From Thermoplasmata archaeon (GTDB lineage Archaea > Thermoplasmatota > Thermoplasmata > Halarchaeoplasmatales > Halarchaeoplasmataceae), in NCBI GenBank assembly GCA_003554965.1, contig PWHR01000059.1:1-64000 (forward strand): 64,000 nucleotides of DNA, read 5' to 3'. Position numbers and translations under genes: made by a program. Positions 17,675 through 26,477 of the stretch are shown piece after piece (position 1 is the stretch's first letter; each line of letters opens with the position of its first letter). Below the pieces are notes generated by a model. That model did no database searches. It saw only the letters and a list, made by a program, of their open reading frames with translations, and had not been told where the DNA came from.

Positions 17675-18112
17675 CTACAATGTCAAATCCGCTTCACAGA
17701 CACTGCAGTACTCCACATCTTTTTCATTCATATTACGACAGATAGGGCATTCGATTTTCTCTTCATCCGACTCCTCAACGGAAGTTCCCTTACTGCTTGA
17801 TACCTCCGATCCATCCATCTTGGCTCCATCACGTTGATATGGGATTTCTTTGTCCAGTTTATCCACGAGCTTTTCATTCTCGCGGCTCAACTCATCGATC
17901 TCTTCCTTAAGTTCCTGGTTCTCTCGTTTCAATTCTTGAACTATCGAGGAGCTATCAATGTTTTCTATCTTTTCCGCCTCTCCGATTTTGTTCAGTTTTT
18001 TGTTCAGTTTTTCTTTTTCCTCCAAAAGCTCCTCCTTTTCCTCTCTAAGGCGGCGGATCTGATCTCTATATTTTTTTAGTTTCCTCCGTACATATCCTTT
18101 TCTCTCATCCAT
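17675..18112 (-). CDS. Coiled-coil protein with C-terminal zinc ribbon
   Basis: A 145-residue protein: about 85 residues of charged coiled coil (RRLREEKEELLEEKEKLNKK and onward), a Ser-rich linker, then CPICRNMNEKDVEYCSVCEADL, a four-cysteine zinc ribbon. No family assigned. The coil suggests a dimer and the ribbon a protein or nucleic-acid contact. I use ATG 18112, about 30 bases after the TATA-like AAATATAATAA; the longer frame would begin at TTG 18127. It lies upstream of cdc6 on the same strand. Confidence 0.65.
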   Translation of the reverse strand: MDERKGYVRRKLKKYRDQIRRLREEKEELLEEKEKLNKKLNKIGEAEKIENIDSSSIVQELKRENQELKEEIDELSRENEKLVDKLDKEIPYQRDGAKMDGSEVSSSKGTSVEESDEEKIECPICRNMNEKDVEYCSVCEADLTL

Positions 18113-18206
18113 AAAGCGCACTTCCAAACCGAACTCGTAAGTATTATTATATTTACTCTATGAAGTCTCACAATATTTAAGATTTGTTTTAGCTTAAAAA
18201 TAAACA

Positions 18207-18860
18207 CTACAACTCTTTTTCTTCATCACCTTCTAGTTGTTTCAGCACACCTTCTATGCGCTCTTCCTCCACTAAAGCGACCAATACTCCTCTCTTAGAG
18301 AACCTTGTTATATTCTTGGCCATGATCTTTTCCCTATGCTTTTGTAATTCCTGAAAACCGGAGAGCTTGTTTATCATCTTGTCCCATTTCAAAGCGAACT
18401 CTTCAGGTGTCTCAGCATCTATACTCCGCCCACTCAGAGTCTTCTCACGGAAAGTCTGTCTAATCCACTGAGTGCCTGAGACGTGATCACAATAAGCCAT
18501 GGTGTAGTGTTCTTCATCCATACCGAAGGCTTCCACCTCGATATCTTTCTCAGTACAGTACTTGAGGAAAAAAGTGTATGAAGGAGGAGGCAAACTGACT
18601 TCACCGAATCTGCTCAATTTTTCAGCGTAAACCTTTTCAGGGGAAGATGGTTCTATCTCTATACCTTCCCCACTATCCCTTTCTATGAATTCTTTCAATC
18701 CTTCCAATTCTTCTCTAGAGATTGGGAGTGCGCCTACAACTATTTTCTCAGATATTTTTTTAAGCTCTCCTTCCAGCTTGTCCCCTTGATCGACTAAACC
18801 CTTAACTATGCCTAGGAGGTAAACTTTTGAACCGTCTATCTCAAGCTCGTATCCGCTCAT
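18207..18860 (-). CDS. Uncharacterised protein, weakly TraB-like
   Basis: A 217-residue soluble protein. The C-terminal segment (HREKIMAKNITRFSKRGVL followed by VALVEEERIEGVLKQLE) recalls the end of TraB/PrgY-family proteins, where an R-E/D-x-x-MA helix precedes a strand and a G-x-H motif, but the His is absent here. The N-terminus (VYLLGIVKG) sits where TraB proteins have their first strand. This is a remote resemblance only. Its ATG overlaps the stop of the upstream COG1395-type regulator by four bases, so the two are translationally coupled and may work together. Confidence 0.55.
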   Translation of the reverse strand: MSGYELEIDGSKVYLLGIVKGLVDQGDKLEGELKKISEKIVVGALPISREELEGLKEFIERDSGEGIEIEPSSPEKVYAEKLSRFGEVSLPPPSYTFFLKYCTEKDIEVEAFGMDEEHYTMAYCDHVSGTQWIRQTFREKTLSGRSIDAETPEEFALKWDKMINKLSGFQELQKHREKIMAKNITRFSKRGVLVALVEEERIEGVLKQLEGDEEKEL

Positions 18861-19813
18861 TTTCTATCATCCATAAGTTCTGTTACCTTCTTTCTATCCT
18901 CTATCTTTGAGAGTTCTTCTTTTTCTATAAGCGGTATACCTTCGATGTTGCTCCTTCTATAGCTGGTCTGCAGGAATATAACTGATTCCTTCTCTGTTAT
19001 ATCTGAAAGATTGGATACGACCTTAGCTTTTTTCTTAAGGTCTTTATCTCCTTGAGAGGTTATACCGCTCAATAGAACGGTCTCATTATCTTCCGTTATC
19101 GCCTCAAAAGGGCATTTACATGTTGGAACTATCTTGTATCCTATCGACTTTAAAGACTCGAATATGCTTCTCTCCAACCCCGAGTACTTCTCGAGTTCTA
19201 TAGATTCTACATATTCTCTCTCACCTTCTTCGATTTCAGCCCTCTCAAATGGATTTATAGGTAATATCAGATCTTCATCTAAGAATTCTTCAAGTCCCAA
19301 GGCTACTTCAAGATCAGCGCCCATGCCTTTTTCATACTTCTGTATGGATTTTCTAGAGACCTTTGCGACATCTGCAAGCTGGCTGAGAGATATCTTTTTT
19401 TCCTCCCTAGCTTTTCTAAGTATTTCGGAATCCATCTTCACGTAAAAACCGCCCGGGGCGGAAAAAACGTAGGGGGGAACACCCTCGATGACCATATCTT
19501 CAAGCGTCTGAGGATGTATCATAGGTATGCCGTTCCTTGAATAAACCACTCCTTCTTTAAGCCTTCTTTGTCCGCCGAGGATAGAGATGTAAAGAGGGGT
19601 GGCATCGATCGCTTCACATAAAACTTTCATCTCCTTAGAATCTTCAGGGCGAAAGCTTTCAGCTTTGAGAGAAGCTCTTATCACGAATAGATCATCGTCC
19701 TTTCTCCCTATCACATCGAATACCGTACCGGGCTGATACTGTCTTTGGGATAGATAGAATCCTCCTTTAGATAGCACCTCCCGGACTTCTTCGATGAGTT
19801 GAAGTCGATTCAT
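18857..19813 (-). CDS. Archaeal HTH-type regulator, COG1395 family
   Basis: A 318-residue putative transcription regulator conserved across euryarchaea. The N-terminal ~120 residues (GGFYLSQRQYQPGTVFDVIGRKDDDLFVIR, continuing to LGGQRRLKEGVVYSRNGIPMI) resemble a nuclease-like fold of the family. A cro/C1-type HTH follows at about residues 128-180 (LRKAREEKKISLSQLADVAKVSR, continuing SIQKYEKG). The C-terminal part has TCKCPFEAI and GITSQGDKDLKKKAKVV. Ligand and targets are unknown. Translationally coupled to the following gene. Confidence 0.88.
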   Translation of the reverse strand: MNRLQLIEEVREVLSKGGFYLSQRQYQPGTVFDVIGRKDDDLFVIRASLKAESFRPEDSKEMKVLCEAIDATPLYISILGGQRRLKEGVVYSRNGIPMIHPQTLEDMVIEGVPPYVFSAPGGFYVKMDSEILRKAREEKKISLSQLADVAKVSRKSIQKYEKGMGADLEVALGLEEFLDEDLILPINPFERAEIEEGEREYVESIELEKYSGLERSIFESLKSIGYKIVPTCKCPFEAITEDNETVLLSGITSQGDKDLKKKAKVVSNLSDITEKESVIFLQTSYRRSNIEGIPLIEKEELSKIEDRKKVTELMDDRK

Positions 19814-19891
19814 CAGTATCTAATTTAGTTTGATGTTCTATATAAAGGTAGGGTCAAAATCCAGAAATAAGATAGATTAAAGAGGACTTTT

Positions 19892-22219
19892 TCAATCGCC
19901 CATCTTCTTTCCAAGTGTTTTCTTCCATCTTTCTCTTATCTTTTCCAGCCCAACATCTATCACTTCAGAGTTGATACCTATCTCGATCCTCTTATCCTGG
20001 GTAACTCCGAGCTTCTCCGTCGGCACAGAAAAGACTTTTTCGAACTCCTCTTCATCTTCTTCCTTAACTTCCACCAACCAGCGGGTAGGGCTCTCTGAAA
20101 ACAAAAATTTGTCCGGCCTAAGTTCTGTCTTGGTATCGATCTTTGCTCCGACGTCTCCAGCTAAACACATCTCTGAGAGAGCTACTCCTAAACCGCCTAT
20201 AGACACGTCGTGACAGCTCATGATAAGATCTTTTGAATGTGCCTCTAACATCTCTTCGATGCTAGTTTCCAAATTTTCTACGTCGACTTCCGGCACTTCA
20301 CCGGTTTTACCTCCGACCATGCTGTAGTATTCTGAACCGCCCATTTCGCCAGTGGTTTCACCTACTAGATAGATGGAGTTGCGCTCTCCTTTCAGATCTA
20401 TGGTCACCGCTTCCCTTATATCGTCTATCAGGCCTGTCGCGAGTATTGAAGGAGTGGGGTTCACCGCGCCGTACTCTGTCTCGTTATAAAAACTGACGTT
20501 TCCTGAAACGAACGGTATGGTCAATTCTCTCGCCACAGATTCTAAGCCTTCAGCAACTCTTTTGAAATCGCCCAAACGCTCCGGCATCTCTGGATTTCCA
20601 AAATTTAGACAGTCGGCGAAAGAATGCGGTTCCGCTCCGACCGCAACTAAATTCCGGATAGCTTCGTCGAGCGTGTTCATCGCTCCCGTTTCAGGAGCTA
20701 AAGATGTCAGTGAAGGCAGAACGTCGGTGGTTATAGCTATGCCTTTGTAAGAATCCTCGAGCGGTTTTACCACCGCCGCATCCCCTGGACCTTGTTTTCC
20801 AAGCACACCTTGTAGCGGCTTCAATACCGTGTTCTCTCTAACCTCGTGATCATACTGCCTTATGACCCATTCTTTACTGTTTATGTTGTCTCTAGACAAA
20901 AGATTCAACAGGACCTTTTCATAATCCTCTGGCTCTTTGGGTATCTTCTCCACTAACTCGTCAGTATAGTCTATACTTTTCGTAGGTCTACAGTATACAG
21001 GACCTCCTGTTTGAAATTCTAAATCCAGATCCATTATCTTCTCATCTTCGTAGTAAACCTTAACCCGTTTTTCATCGATAACTTTGCCGATCCTAGTGGC
21101 CTCTACATCCCATTTTTCGCAGATCTCCAGCACTCTATCGACATCTTCTTCTTTAACAGCATACATCATCCTTTCCTGACTCTCCGACACCCAGATCTCC
21201 CAAGGTGCCATATCTTCCTCTTTTAGAGGCACTTTATCGAGCTGAACTTGCGCGCCATAACCGCCGTGGAGAGCCATCTCTCCAGCAACACATGATAATC
21301 CTCCACCTCCGAAGTCTTTCATCCCCTGGAGTAGATCTTTCCTATTCAATTCAAGGCTCACATGGATCAACGGCTCTTTTGTTATGGGATCGCCAAGCTG
21401 AACAGCCTGGATGTCCTCTTCTTCTGAGTCCTCTTTCAACTCGTCTGAGGCGAAAGTAACACCGTGGATACCGTCTCTACCGGTCCTACCTCCCGCCATT
21501 ATGAAGACATCCCCCGGTTCTTTTACCCTGCTCCGGATGAGCTCGTTCTTTTTCGCTATACCTACGCAGCCCACATTCACTAAACAGTTTGAAGTGTAGC
21601 TCTCGTCAAAATAGACCATCCCAGCTAGGGTCGGAATACCCAACCGGTTACCATAATCACTTATCCCTTCAACGACTCCATCGAAAAGATACCTAGGATG
21701 TTTAGTTCCTGGAGGTAGATCATCATGATCGATATCTAGAGGCCCGAAGAAGAGTGGGTCTACAAACGCCAAAGGTTGAGCACCCATGCAAGCCACATCT
21801 CTTACGATCCCTCCTATACCTGTAGCTGCACCGCCGTAGGGTTCTATAGCTGACGGATGATTATGACTCTCTAAAGCTACCACGTAGGCGTGTTCATCAT
21901 CAAATTCTACCACGCCAGCATCCTCTTCGATAACGTATATGTTCTGGGGTGCCTCGATGTCGAAGACTGTATCTTTCAATATGGGTTTAGAGGATTTATA
22001 ACAGCAGTGTTCGGACCAGGCTTGACCTATAGCCTCCAATTCTAGGTCCGTAGGATTCCTCCCCAACTCTTCAAAATGTTCTTTCACCATCTTCATCTCA
22101 TCTAAACTGAGACCCACACCGCTCTCCTGGCTTATCTCTTTCAGATCTTCATCTCCCGCTTCCAATATGTTGACTTCGTGGAGTTCGAAAGACACATCTC
22201 TTTCATGATAATGTTCCAT
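19892..22219 (-). CDS. purL: Phosphoribosylformylglycinamidine synthase subunit PurL
   Basis: Fourth step of purine synthesis: ATP-dependent conversion of FGAR to FGAM using ammonia delivered by PurQ. At 775 residues it is the small PurL form that needs PurS and PurQ. Diagnostic stretches are AWSEHCCYKSSKPIL (about 68-82), ALESHNHPSAIEPYGGAATGIGG with the ATP/metal site, GDFKRVAEGLESVARELTIPFVSGNVSFYNE, and the repeated AIR-synthase fold in the second half. AGAGGCGG precedes ATG 22219. purS is 16 bases upstream; purQ is not in the window. Confidence 0.97.
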   Translation of the reverse strand: MEHYHERDVSFELHEVNILEAGDEDLKEISQESGVGLSLDEMKMVKEHFEELGRNPTDLELEAIGQAWSEHCCYKSSKPILKDTVFDIEAPQNIYVIEEDAGVVEFDDEHAYVVALESHNHPSAIEPYGGAATGIGGIVRDVACMGAQPLAFVDPLFFGPLDIDHDDLPPGTKHPRYLFDGVVEGISDYGNRLGIPTLAGMVYFDESYTSNCLVNVGCVGIAKKNELIRSRVKEPGDVFIMAGGRTGRDGIHGVTFASDELKEDSEEEDIQAVQLGDPITKEPLIHVSLELNRKDLLQGMKDFGGGGLSCVAGEMALHGGYGAQVQLDKVPLKEEDMAPWEIWVSESQERMMYAVKEEDVDRVLEICEKWDVEATRIGKVIDEKRVKVYYEDEKIMDLDLEFQTGGPVYCRPTKSIDYTDELVEKIPKEPEDYEKVLLNLLSRDNINSKEWVIRQYDHEVRENTVLKPLQGVLGKQGPGDAAVVKPLEDSYKGIAITTDVLPSLTSLAPETGAMNTLDEAIRNLVAVGAEPHSFADCLNFGNPEMPERLGDFKRVAEGLESVARELTIPFVSGNVSFYNETEYGAVNPTPSILATGLIDDIREAVTIDLKGERNSIYLVGETTGEMGGSEYYSMVGGKTGEVPEVDVENLETSIEEMLEAHSKDLIMSCHDVSIGGLGVALSEMCLAGDVGAKIDTKTELRPDKFLFSESPTRWLVEVKEEDEEEFEKVFSVPTEKLGVTQDKRIEIGINSEVIDVGLEKIRERWKKTLGKKMGD

Positions 22220-22235
22220 TTTACCGCCTCTGCTC

Positions 22236-22481
22236 TCAATCTTTTATCTTTATATCATACGTCTGGATGACAGGATTCGCAAGCAATTTCTGACACATCT
22301 CTTCGACTTCCTCTCTCGCTTCTTCTTTCGAGAAGTTATCTCCCAGATCGATCTCGAAAAGTTTGCCAGTTTCAACCTTATCGACCTCCCATCCCAGTAG
22401 TTTCAAAGTTTTCTTCGTGTTCATACCTTCAGGATCCGCAACACCTTCCTTGAGTTCTATCTTCACTTCTGCCGTTACCAT
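22236..22481 (-). CDS. purS: PurS, FGAM synthase subunit
   Basis: An 81-residue bridging subunit of the PurLQS complex. The pattern VKIELKEGVADPEGMNTKKTLKLLGW, then EVDKVETGKLFEIDL and EMCQKLLANPVIQTYDI, is typical. It is directly upstream of purL on the same strand, 16 bases apart, as an operon. Confidence 0.96.
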   Translation of the reverse strand: MVTAEVKIELKEGVADPEGMNTKKTLKLLGWEVDKVETGKLFEIDLGDNFSKEEAREEVEEMCQKLLANPVIQTYDIKIKD

Positions 22482-22589
22482 GCGACCACGATAGTGGGAT
22501 TAGTTTTTCTCTTATTATTGTTTTGCGGGGGAAAGTCTCTCTTTTCATGAATAAATCATATCTTTTCAAAAGGTAGTATATCTTCAACT

Positions 22590-22700
22590 CAGCCCACTAC
22601 GCCGCCTTCCTCTTCGATACCCATCTCTTCGAACTTTTCGACTTTTAACCTACAGATATCTATCGAGAGTTCTTTTCCTAGAATCAACTCCTGGGTGACT
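22590..22700 (-). pseudogene. Decayed 3' fragment of a proline-dehydrogenase beta-like gene
   Basis: Reading the minus strand gives the segments TQELILGKELSIDI, CRLKVEKF and EEMGIEEEGGVVG followed by a stop. These match the C-terminus of the FAD subunit encoded at 24542-25687 (TAELVLEEEPSIDI, ERLRVERF, EEMDIEEEGAVVG): 25 of 35 residues are identical and the stop is at the same place. No upstream part of the gene is present. The fragment is separated from the intact gene by the DUF4143 ATPase gene and a palindrome-rich stretch. Confidence 0.85.
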
Positions 22701-22743
22701 TGAAGTCGAATGAAACGAAGAGATCTTGGAATAGGATCGTATA

Positions 22744-24132
22744 TCAAACAAGCGTCAGAAAAGCCCATACGGGTATGAATGCCTTATCATTTTGGTAATC
22801 CATCCTATCTTTGGTGATCACTATTCCGCCTTCACCATGTTCTTCCTTGAATTTTTTGAGACCTCTAAGATCGGAAGTTCGGATCTCCTCTTTGTATTTC
22901 ACCTCGATAGGTACTGGTTTTTCTTTATCTAGTATGAAATCCACCTCATATTTGTCTCGCCAGTAAAAAAGATCAGCATCGTATCTGTCAGCCACCGACT
23001 CTAGAGCTATAGCGATCAAGTTCTCCATCCCTACCCCCATCTCTCCAGCATCACTGAGGACCTCGTCACCCTTGTTCAGTAGCGCGTTCCTTAATCCTGT
23101 ATCAGCCATGTATATCTTTTTCCTCGATCTTATCCTTTTTTGATATGATGAGGTGTAATTTTGATGTATATGTACTAGAAAGGAATTTTCAAGGTAAGTC
23201 ATATAATTAGATATAGTTTCATTTCTAGCTCCCAGGTCCTGAGAAAGGGAATTATAACTGAATAAACTCGAGGTTTCAGCCGCTACAAATTGGATCAGCG
23301 ATACCAGGAGTTTTCTGTCTCGGACATCGTAAATTTCGGGTATATCTCGAAAGAGTACTCTATCTACTACGTCTTCTTTAAGAAATCTCTGCCAGACATC
23401 TATCTTATCAACGCTGAATGTTTCGGGGAAACCGCCTCTTATCAGATATCTATTTAGATTAGATTGGGCCTCTTCCTTCAAGAGATTCAATTCATATGTG
23501 CAGTTTTCAACGGCATCATATGCTTCCTCGGCACCTCTAAGCAAACTTTTCTGGAACGCTTTTCTGTGATCATCTAAATCCAACTCTACACCGCTGAAAC
23601 TCATGAAATCATAGAAGGAAAGTGGAGGGAGTTGTACAGTATGGATCCTCCCTACCAGGCTTTCTTTGGATCTCTTGATCTTAAGTGAAGATGAACCGCT
23701 GATAAAGATCTTCACGTTCTCTCTATCCCAAATATTTTTCAATTCCAATTCCCATGTCTCGTCAAATTCTATCTCATCCAAAAAAAGATAGGTCGGGCCT
23801 TCGTCTTTTTTGACTTTATTTTTGTAGACTTCAAAGATCCTTTTGACCGGCTTTTCTACATCGATGAGAGTAACATCGTCTAAACTCGCGTAAAGAACGT
23901 TTTCTTTGCTCTCATTTCCAAGGAGGTAATCTATCAACTGATACAACAACGTTGTTTTTCCAACCCGTCTGAGACCTATGAGTGAAGTGATCCGATCTTC
24001 GTCGATAAATAACTGGAGTTCACCAAAAATCTTTCTCTTTTTATCCTTCTTCAGATGTTTCGGAACATGGTTCGTCTGCCACCAGGGGTTCATCTTGACC
24101 AGGACCTGCAGTAACTCTTCGTCCGTGAGCAT
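22744..24132 (-). CDS. AAA ATPase with DUF4143 domain
   Basis: A 462-residue member of the archaeal/bacterial AAA_14-DUF4143 family. The N-terminal ATPase has Walker A LIGLRRVGKTTLL (about residues 51-63) and Walker B TYLFLDEIEF (about 112-121), with sensor FISGSSSLKI. The C-terminal DUF4143 part has GFPETF, IYMADTGLRNALL, and a nuclease-like end FYWRDKYEVDFILDKEKPVPIEVKYKE matching the D-(x)n-ExK pattern of PD-(D/E)XK nucleases. Family members are widespread and patchily distributed, with unclear function. It lies between a decayed duplicate and the intact copy of the same gene end, which suggests insertion. Confidence 0.9.
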   Translation of the reverse strand: MLTDEELLQVLVKMNPWWQTNHVPKHLKKDKKRKIFGELQLFIDEDRITSLIGLRRVGKTTLLYQLIDYLLGNESKENVLYASLDDVTLIDVEKPVKRIFEVYKNKVKKDEGPTYLFLDEIEFDETWELELKNIWDRENVKIFISGSSSLKIKRSKESLVGRIHTVQLPPLSFYDFMSFSGVELDLDDHRKAFQKSLLRGAEEAYDAVENCTYELNLLKEEAQSNLNRYLIRGGFPETFSVDKIDVWQRFLKEDVVDRVLFRDIPEIYDVRDRKLLVSLIQFVAAETSSLFSYNSLSQDLGARNETISNYMTYLENSFLVHIHQNYTSSYQKRIRSRKKIYMADTGLRNALLNKGDEVLSDAGEMGVGMENLIAIALESVADRYDADLFYWRDKYEVDFILDKEKPVPIEVKYKEEIRTSDLRGLKKFKEEHGEGGIVITKDRMDYQNDKAFIPVWAFLTLV

Positions 24133-24541
24133 GATCGATACCTTTACTATTACAATAGTAAACTATGTTAATTAAGTTTACGGTTATAACCGGAAAGTAT
24201 CCGAGAGTTCTTCCGGTATATACCGAGAAATTCCATGGCGTAGATCGGTACAAAGCATATCTTACCGGCTTCCTCCATACCCATTCTCGTTCATCAAAAA
24301 GTTTTGACAGCAAAAAACTTTGTCGAAATTTCCTCTATTGAGCGTACTTTCTTCAATCTATTTTTTTCGGAATCCTCGACTTAAGGAAAATTATACCAAT
24401 GCGTGGTCCAAAGCAATCTACATTCCCTCATTTTGTCCTCTGCGCTCTTCGTTATTGTTAACGCGTGACGGAAGCGGACATCATCACTCAGCTGAGAAAG
24501 ATCACGACCGTAGTTCCCAGTAACATCGAAGGCTCCAACAT
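24133..24541. other. Gene-free stretch rich in palindromes
   Basis: No convincing gene. Perfect or near-perfect dyads: TTTACTATT/AATAGTAAA (24143-24162, 2-base spacer), CGGTTATAACCG (24181-24192), CGGTATATACCG (about 24214-24225), a split CGGTA/TACCG (about 24246-24267), AAAGTT/AACTTT near 24300, CTCAGCTGAG near 24490. A GTG frame at about 24466-24543 ending in stop (VTEADIITQLRKITTVVPSN and six more residues) may be a gene remnant, but it is too short to assign. Confidence 0.6.
24143..24162. promoter_or_regulatory. Candidate operator upstream of the DUF4143 ATPase
   Basis: A perfect inverted repeat of 9-bp arms with a 2-bp spacer ends 11 bases before the ATPase start codon. It covers the expected start-of-transcription region of a short-leader archaeal gene, as an autoregulatory operator would. 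Confidence 0.45.
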
Positions 24542-25687
24542 CTAACCGACTACGGCGCCTTCCTCTTCGATATCCATCTCTTCGAACCTTTCGACTCTCA
24601 ACCTTTCTATGTCTATCGAAGGCTCTTCTTCCAGCACGAGCTCAGCCGTCACCTTGGTCACCATCGGCGACACCATGAAGCCGTGGCCGCTGAAACCGTT
24701 GACCTGATAGAATCGCTCGACTTCCGGCACGGAACCGAGTATGGGCTGCGCGTCCGGTGTAGTATCGTACAGACCGGCCCACTGCCTTATCATGTTCACA
24801 GAACTGAATCTAGGTACAAAGTCCAAAAGCGTGTCTGAAAATTCCTTCATGAACCACAAACTTCCTTTCTGGTTGATCCCGGGCTCTTCATCTGGATTTC
24901 CGATCCCACCGACTATGTTCCCGTGTTCACTCTGGCTGAAATAGATCCCGTGCTTGAAGGATATGACCATGGGCTCTAAAAATCTCTCAAAAGGTTCTGT
25001 CACCATTATCTCGTGTCTTACTGGAACATTCGGGATCTCGGCCCCTGCCATCTCCGCGACCCCAGAGGACCATCCTCCTGCTGCATTCACCACTGTGTCC
25101 GTCTTTATATCTCCTTTGTCGGTCTTGACCTTCTTAATCTCCTTTCCTTCAGTGACTATGTCAGTAACTTCTGTATGCTCTCTAACATCGATACCCATCT
25201 CCCTAACTCTGTTGGCGTAGCCGTGGATCACTTTAAAAGGATAGATGGTCCCGTCGCTCTGGTTGAAAGTAGCGGCTACCACTTGGGATATATCCAATTC
25301 AGGTACTATCTCTTTCGCCTCTTCAGGTGACAAAAATTCGCTTTCAACTCCCAACCTGTTCTGCCGCTTCACGTTCTCTTTGAACTCCTCTGCCTCTTCA
25401 TCATCGAAAGCCAAAACTAGATATCCGCCCTGATAGAACTCTAGATCCTCTTCTAGTTCCTCATTCAACGCTTCGAACATCTTCCTGCTCTCCCGAGCCA
25501 GTTTGATGTTCTCTTCAGATGTCCACTGCTGTCTTATACCTCCGCCGTTTCTGCCGCTAGCTCCGTAGCCTAGGTAAGACTTATCCAGTACAACAACGTC
25601 CGAGTATCCCATCTTACCCAGATGATAGGCTGTGCCCAAACCATTGACGCCTCCACCGATCACAACGACTCCGGCACTTTCACTCAT
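24542..25687 (-). CDS. FAD-dependent amine dehydrogenase, L-proline dehydrogenase beta-like
   Basis: A 381-residue DAAO/GlyOx-fold flavoprotein. The N-terminus has the dinucleotide motif VVVIGGGVNGLGTAYHLGKMG, then YLGYGASGRNGGGIRQQW typical of sarcosine oxidase beta and dye-linked proline dehydrogenase beta. The C-terminus has WAGLYDTTPDAQPILG and FYQVNGFSGHGFMVSPM that complete the flavin site. It is the last gene of a four-gene operon with an alpha-type subunit, a ferredoxin and a [2Fe-2S] protein, the composition of Thermococcales pdhAFXB. Substrate L-proline or another imino acid is inference. Start ATG 25687 follows GAGGTGA; the upstream GTG is part of that site. Confidence 0.85.
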   Translation of the reverse strand: MSESAGVVVIGGGVNGLGTAYHLGKMGYSDVVVLDKSYLGYGASGRNGGGIRQQWTSEENIKLARESRKMFEALNEELEEDLEFYQGGYLVLAFDDEEAEEFKENVKRQNRLGVESEFLSPEEAKEIVPELDISQVVAATFNQSDGTIYPFKVIHGYANRVREMGIDVREHTEVTDIVTEGKEIKKVKTDKGDIKTDTVVNAAGGWSSGVAEMAGAEIPNVPVRHEIMVTEPFERFLEPMVISFKHGIYFSQSEHGNIVGGIGNPDEEPGINQKGSLWFMKEFSDTLLDFVPRFSSVNMIRQWAGLYDTTPDAQPILGSVPEVERFYQVNGFSGHGFMVSPMVTKVTAELVLEEEPSIDIERLRVERFEEMDIEEEGAVVG

Positions 25688-25958
25688 CTTGTTCACCTCT
25701 CTTCGGCGAAGCTAAAAGGCTGAAAGGTACGGGTTGAGAAGGAGGCCTTGCAGTAGGTTCCGCTACTTCCTGAATATCTTTCCCGGTTTCCCGGCAGAGT
25801 ATCCTTTCTGCCAGAAGTGTGCAGGATTTTCCCTGACAAGGTCCCATGCCAAGCCTAAGATGTCTCTTCAATTTCTCCATCTCGTCATAACCGTCCTCTA
25901 TAGCTTCAACAATATCATCTTCAGTCAGATCTTCACATCGGCAGACCATGGTCGTCAT
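25680..25958 (-). CDS. [2Fe-2S] BFD-like subunit
   Basis: A 92-residue protein with VCRCEDLTEDDI (Cys 6 and 8 of the domain) and MGPCQGKSC, which give the C-x-C...C-x4-C pattern of bacterioferritin-associated ferredoxin-like [2Fe-2S] domains, normally found inside sarcosine oxidase alpha or as a small separate subunit of dye-linked proline dehydrogenases. It is an electron carrier between flavin subunits. GGAGGTGA lies just before ATG 25958, and the start overlaps the stop of the ferredoxin gene. Its own end overlaps the start of the FAD subunit, so the operon is tightly coupled. The Pro-rich tail is variable. Confidence 0.85.
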   Translation of the reverse strand: MTTMVCRCEDLTEDDIVEAIEDGYDEMEKLKRHLRLGMGPCQGKSCTLLAERILCRETGKDIQEVAEPTARPPSQPVPFSLLASPKRGEQDE

Positions 25959-26431
25959 CTTTTCACCTCCACACCCCTAACGTCCCAAACGTTCTCTTTA
26001 TCGATCTCCAATGTCAATGCATAAGTTTTTCCGGACTGCCTCACATTAGTAACTTTAGCTTTCTGTACCTCCTCTCCTTTCCTGTTCAACGCAGTCACTT
26101 CATCACCCTCTTCAGGGACTGGTAGGTACTCATATGGCATTGTAACCTTACATTTCTCTTCGCTGTAACTGCAGTCCACCACGAATATTGCCAAACCTGG
26201 ACATTCAGTGACACACAAAGCGCATCCGGTACACTCCTCAAAATCAATATCTGGCACGTCAGTTATCTCATCCATGTCTATAGCTCCAAAATTACAGACC
26301 GCTACGCAGGGATCGCAGGGGATATTCTCAACGCACTCTATGACGACTACTGGCCCCTTCTCTAACCTTTCATCATCAGGCACATCTATGTCGCCTTTCT
26401 TCACTACGCCTGTTTTTTCGTAATCTATCAT
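25955..26431 (-). CDS. Ferredoxin-type 4Fe-4S subunit of the dehydrogenase
   Basis: A 158-residue protein with cysteine sets CVENIPCDPCVAVCNFGAI and CTGCALCVTECPGLAIF (residues about 31-95), which give two cubane clusters, followed by a beta-rich C-terminal domain (PYEYLPVPEEGDEVTALNRKG). A ferredoxin-like gene is present in the pdhAFXB clusters of Thermococcales, between the alpha and beta subunits, and the position here is equivalent. It passes electrons from the flavins to a carrier or the membrane. Confidence 0.82.
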   Translation of the reverse strand: MIDYEKTGVVKKGDIDVPDDERLEKGPVVVIECVENIPCDPCVAVCNFGAIDMDEITDVPDIDFEECTGCALCVTECPGLAIFVVDCSYSEEKCKVTMPYEYLPVPEEGDEVTALNRKGEEVQKAKVTNVRQSGKTYALTLEIDKENVWDVRGVEVKR

Positions 26432-26477
26432 CTACAGATCACCTCCTTTATAGATGATGTAAAGACACAATCATCGA

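Noticed and set aside
16451-17675. Replication origin next to cdc6
   Set aside because: No repeated origin-recognition-box-like sequence or long AT-rich duplex-unwinding stretch in the short flanks.
22744-24132. Transposase or integrase of a mobile element
   Set aside because: Motifs identify it as AAA_14/DUF4143; no catalytic triad of a recombinase and no terminal inverted repeats were found.
24320-24523. A 67-codon rightward frame in the palindrome island
   Set aside because: No ribosome site, no family features, and composition unlike neighbouring proteins.
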